Below, one piece after another: positions 61,785-64,000 of a stretch of DNA of 64,000 nucleotides. Positions within the stretch are counted from its first letter, which is position 1, and each line of letters begins with the position of its first letter. This DNA comes from Arthrobacter sp. OVS8. Lineage in GTDB: Bacteria; Actinomycetota; Actinomycetes; Actinomycetales; Micrococcaceae. Both the position numbers and the translations under genes were made by a program. Where the stretch lies: positions 3,224,001 through 3,288,000 of the forward strand of contig CP116670.1 of the NCBI GenBank assembly GCA_028370155.1. Direction: 5' to 3'. The notes under the pieces are model-generated. The model worked only from the letters and a program-made list of their open reading frames with translations, searched no databases and was not told the DNA's origin.

Positions 61785-64000
61785 ATGGCAATCGAGATCA
61801 ATGGCGCAATGACGATTAACGGCACGCCGGCGGAGGCCGAGCCCAGGCCGGGGCAGTGCCTGCGGACGTTTCTGCGGGAGCAGGGCAACTTCGGCGTGAA
61901 AAAGGGATGTGACGGCGGCGACTGCGGGGCGTGCACCGTCCACGTGGACGGTGCCCCCGTGCACAGCTGCATCTACCCCGCGGTCCGCGCTGAGGGCCGG
62001 GCCGTGACCACGGTGGAGGGACTGGCCGGCACTGCTCGCACCGAAACCGGCGGTGAAGCCCGCACCGAAGCCGGCGGCGAAACCGGCGCCGCGGGACTCC
62101 ATCCCATGCAGCAGCAGTTCATGGAGCGGCAGGGCTTCCAGTGCGGGTTCTGCACCGCCGGCATGGTGATGACGGCGGCCACGTTCGACGACGAGCAGAA
62201 GGCCAACCTGCCCCGGAACCTCAAGGGGAACCTGTGCCGCTGTACGGGCTACCGCGCCATTGCGGACGCCGTCTGCGGCCGGGAGGGCACCCGGATCCAG
62301 CGGGGCCGGGATCCGGGATCGCCGGCGTCGGCCAGTCCGAGCCGCGCCCGGGCCAGCTGGGCGACGACGTCCCGGCTCCCGCCAGTCGCGCCATCGTCAC
62401 CGGCGCGGCGCGCTACACCCTGGACGTCCCCGCGGTCCAGCTTCCCGGGCTCCTGCACGTGAAACTCCTGCGCTCGCCGCATGCTCACGCCCGGGTGCTG
62501 TCCATCGATTCCGCGGACGCGCTGCGGATTCCCGGCGTCGAGGCGGTCTTCACCCACGAGGACGCGCCCGCGCAGCTGTTTTCCACGGCCCAGCACGAGC
62601 TCTACACCGACGACCCGGACGATACCCGGGTGCTCGACGACGTGGTCCGGTTCGTCGGGCAGCGGATCGCCGCCGTCGTCGCGGACAGCGTGGCTGCAGC
62701 GGAAGCCGGCGTCCGGGCGCTCAAAGTGGAGTACCAGGTGCTGGATGCCGTATTCACCCCGCAGGACGCCATGCGCCCCGGCGCGCCGTTGGTCCACGGC
62801 GACAAGGACGCCGCGACGGCCCGCATCGGCCGGCCGGAACAGAACGTCGTGGCCGAGCTGCACTCCGAACTGGGCGACGTCGCCGCGGCCTTCGCCGCCG
62901 CGGATTTCATCCACGAGCAGACCTACCGCACCCAGCGGGTGCAGCACACCGCCCTGGAGACCCACGCCGCCATCGCCCTGATCGACGACGACGGCCGGCT
63001 CCAGGTCCGCACCTCCAGCCAGGTGCCCTTCCTGGTCCGGCGCACCCTGGGCCGGGTCTTCGACCTCCCCGAGGACCGGATCCGGGTGGTCGCGGGACGG
63101 GTGGGCGGCGGCTTCGGCGGCAAGCAGGAAGTCCTCACGGAGGACATCGTGGCGCTCGCGGCGCTGAAACTGCGGCGCCCGGTGCAGCTGGAATTCACCC
63201 GCACCGAGCAGTTCACGGCCTCCACCACCCGGCACCCGTTCACCATCCACCTCAAGGCCGCCGCCAGCAACGAGGGCAAGCTGACGGCTTTGCAGCTGGA
63301 GGTGCTGACCAACGCCGGCGCCTACGGCAACCATTCCGTGGGCGTGATGTTCCACGGCTGCGGCGAATCCCTGGCCGTGTACAACTGCGTCAACAAGAAA
63401 GTGGACGCCCACGCGGTGTACACGAACACCGTTCCGTCCGGCGCCTTCCGCGGCTACGGACTGAGCCAGACGGTCTTCGCGATCGAGTCCGCCGTGGACG
63501 AGCTCGCCGCCGGGATCGGCATGGACCCGATGGAGTTCCGCCGCCGCAACATGGTCCGCGAGGGCGACGACATGCTCTCCACCCACCCGGACCCCGAAGA
63601 GGACGTGCTCTACGGTAGCTACGGGCTGGACCAGTGCACGCGGCTGGTGCAGGACGCCCTGGACCGCGGCCGGGAACGCTACCGGGACGCCGGGCTCGAG
63701 GACCTCGGCCCGGACTGGGTCACGGGGAGGGCTCGGCGCTGTCCATGATCGACACGGTCCCGCCGCGGGGCCACTTCGCGCATTCCAGGCTCCGGCTCCT
63801 GCCCGACGGGACCTACCGGGTGGACGTGGGCACCGCGGAATTCGGCAACGGCACCACCACCGTGCACGCCCAGCTCGCGGCCACCGCCCTGTCCACCACT
63901 GCGGGACGGATTACGGTCCGGCAGTCGGACACGGACCTGGTGGAGCACGATTCCGGCGCCTTCGGCTCGGCCGGGACGGTGGTGGCAGGGAAGGCCACGC
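61785..64000 (+). CDS. Xanthine dehydrogenase, fused 2Fe-2S and molybdopterin subunit (partial)
   Basis: Runs off the window. Residues 1-165: plant-type 2Fe-2S domain ([20 protein letters not shown]) and helical 2Fe-2S domain ([25 protein letters not shown]). After a linker (62290-62380) comes the molybdopterin part: [55 protein letters not shown]. Both parts are joined without a stop; frame changes near 62320 and 63725 equal one lost base each. Oxidises hypoxanthine/xanthine to urate, or a similar heterocycle. Confidence 0.88.

Overview
The window is about 64 kb of high-GC DNA from an actinobacterium, most likely Arthrobacter or a close relative (Pseudarthrobacter, Paenarthrobacter). The evidence is GC-rich third positions, GTG and TTG starts, a 302-residue uricase of the Arthrobacter globiformis type, DUF3073 and septum-formation-domain proteins, an HspR-type HAIR operator before clpB, and a Bacillus-type PurF with a GTG start. 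No rRNA, tRNA, CRISPR array, transposase or prophage gene was seen.

One property colours everything: about 38 of 62 genes change reading frame one or more times while the protein similarity continues across the break. On both strands nearly all (about 65) of these breaks fit the loss of one base, usually in a G or C run. I read this as base under-calling in the assembly, not mass gene decay, and annotate such genes as single CDSs with the break noted.

Layout. 0-5.8 kb: a GntR regulator divergent from a Pot-type ABC importer (ATPase, lipoprotein, two permeases), with a HutD-family gene converging on it. 5.9-16.3 kb: trpF and mixed small genes (TM2, SRPBCC, a divergent pair of CPBP proteases, YceI, YccF, a DUF4031-HD fusion, an AI-2E family exporter, a BBE-type flavin oxidase). 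16.4-19.5 kb: a molybdate regulator and modABC. 19.5-25.6 kb: an AhpD-like protein, an intergenic stretch full of inverted repeats, and an operon of LacI regulator, MFS transporter, SDR dehydrogenase, DUF849/BKACE enzyme and glycerate kinase, probably for an unknown hydroxy acid. 25.8-28.6 kb: clpB. 28.6-38 kb: septum-formation protein, DUF3073, VOC protein, purM-purF, a methyltransferase, an AbiEi-like protein, peroxiredoxin and a winged-helix regulator.

38-64 kb is a purine catabolism region. Guanine deaminase, 8-oxoguanine deaminase, xanthine dehydrogenase (XdhC, FAD subunit, fused 2Fe-2S/molybdopterin subunit) and uricase lead from guanine and xanthine through urate. Allantoinase and (S)-ureidoglycine aminohydrolase act on allantoin products. 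Hydroxypyruvate isomerase, glyoxylate carboligase, tartronate semialdehyde reductase, glycerate kinase, malate synthase and a malic enzyme absorb the glyoxylate. Two nucleobase permeases (NCS2 and AzgA type) feed it and an IclR regulator sits at its centre. The modABC genes could supply molybdenum for the dehydrogenase.

The most interesting unexplained items are: (a) the 369-base gap upstream of uricase, which holds a structured RNA candidate ending in a strong intrinsic terminator, several inverted repeats and a divergent 55-residue gene of unknown function; (b) a DUF6986 gene locked between malate synthase and allE in a pathway that lacks a visible ureidoglycolate enzyme; (c) a shared TTGTGGAA box before three purine operons; (d) the SDR-BKACE-glycerate kinase operon; and (e) several families of intergenic hairpins.
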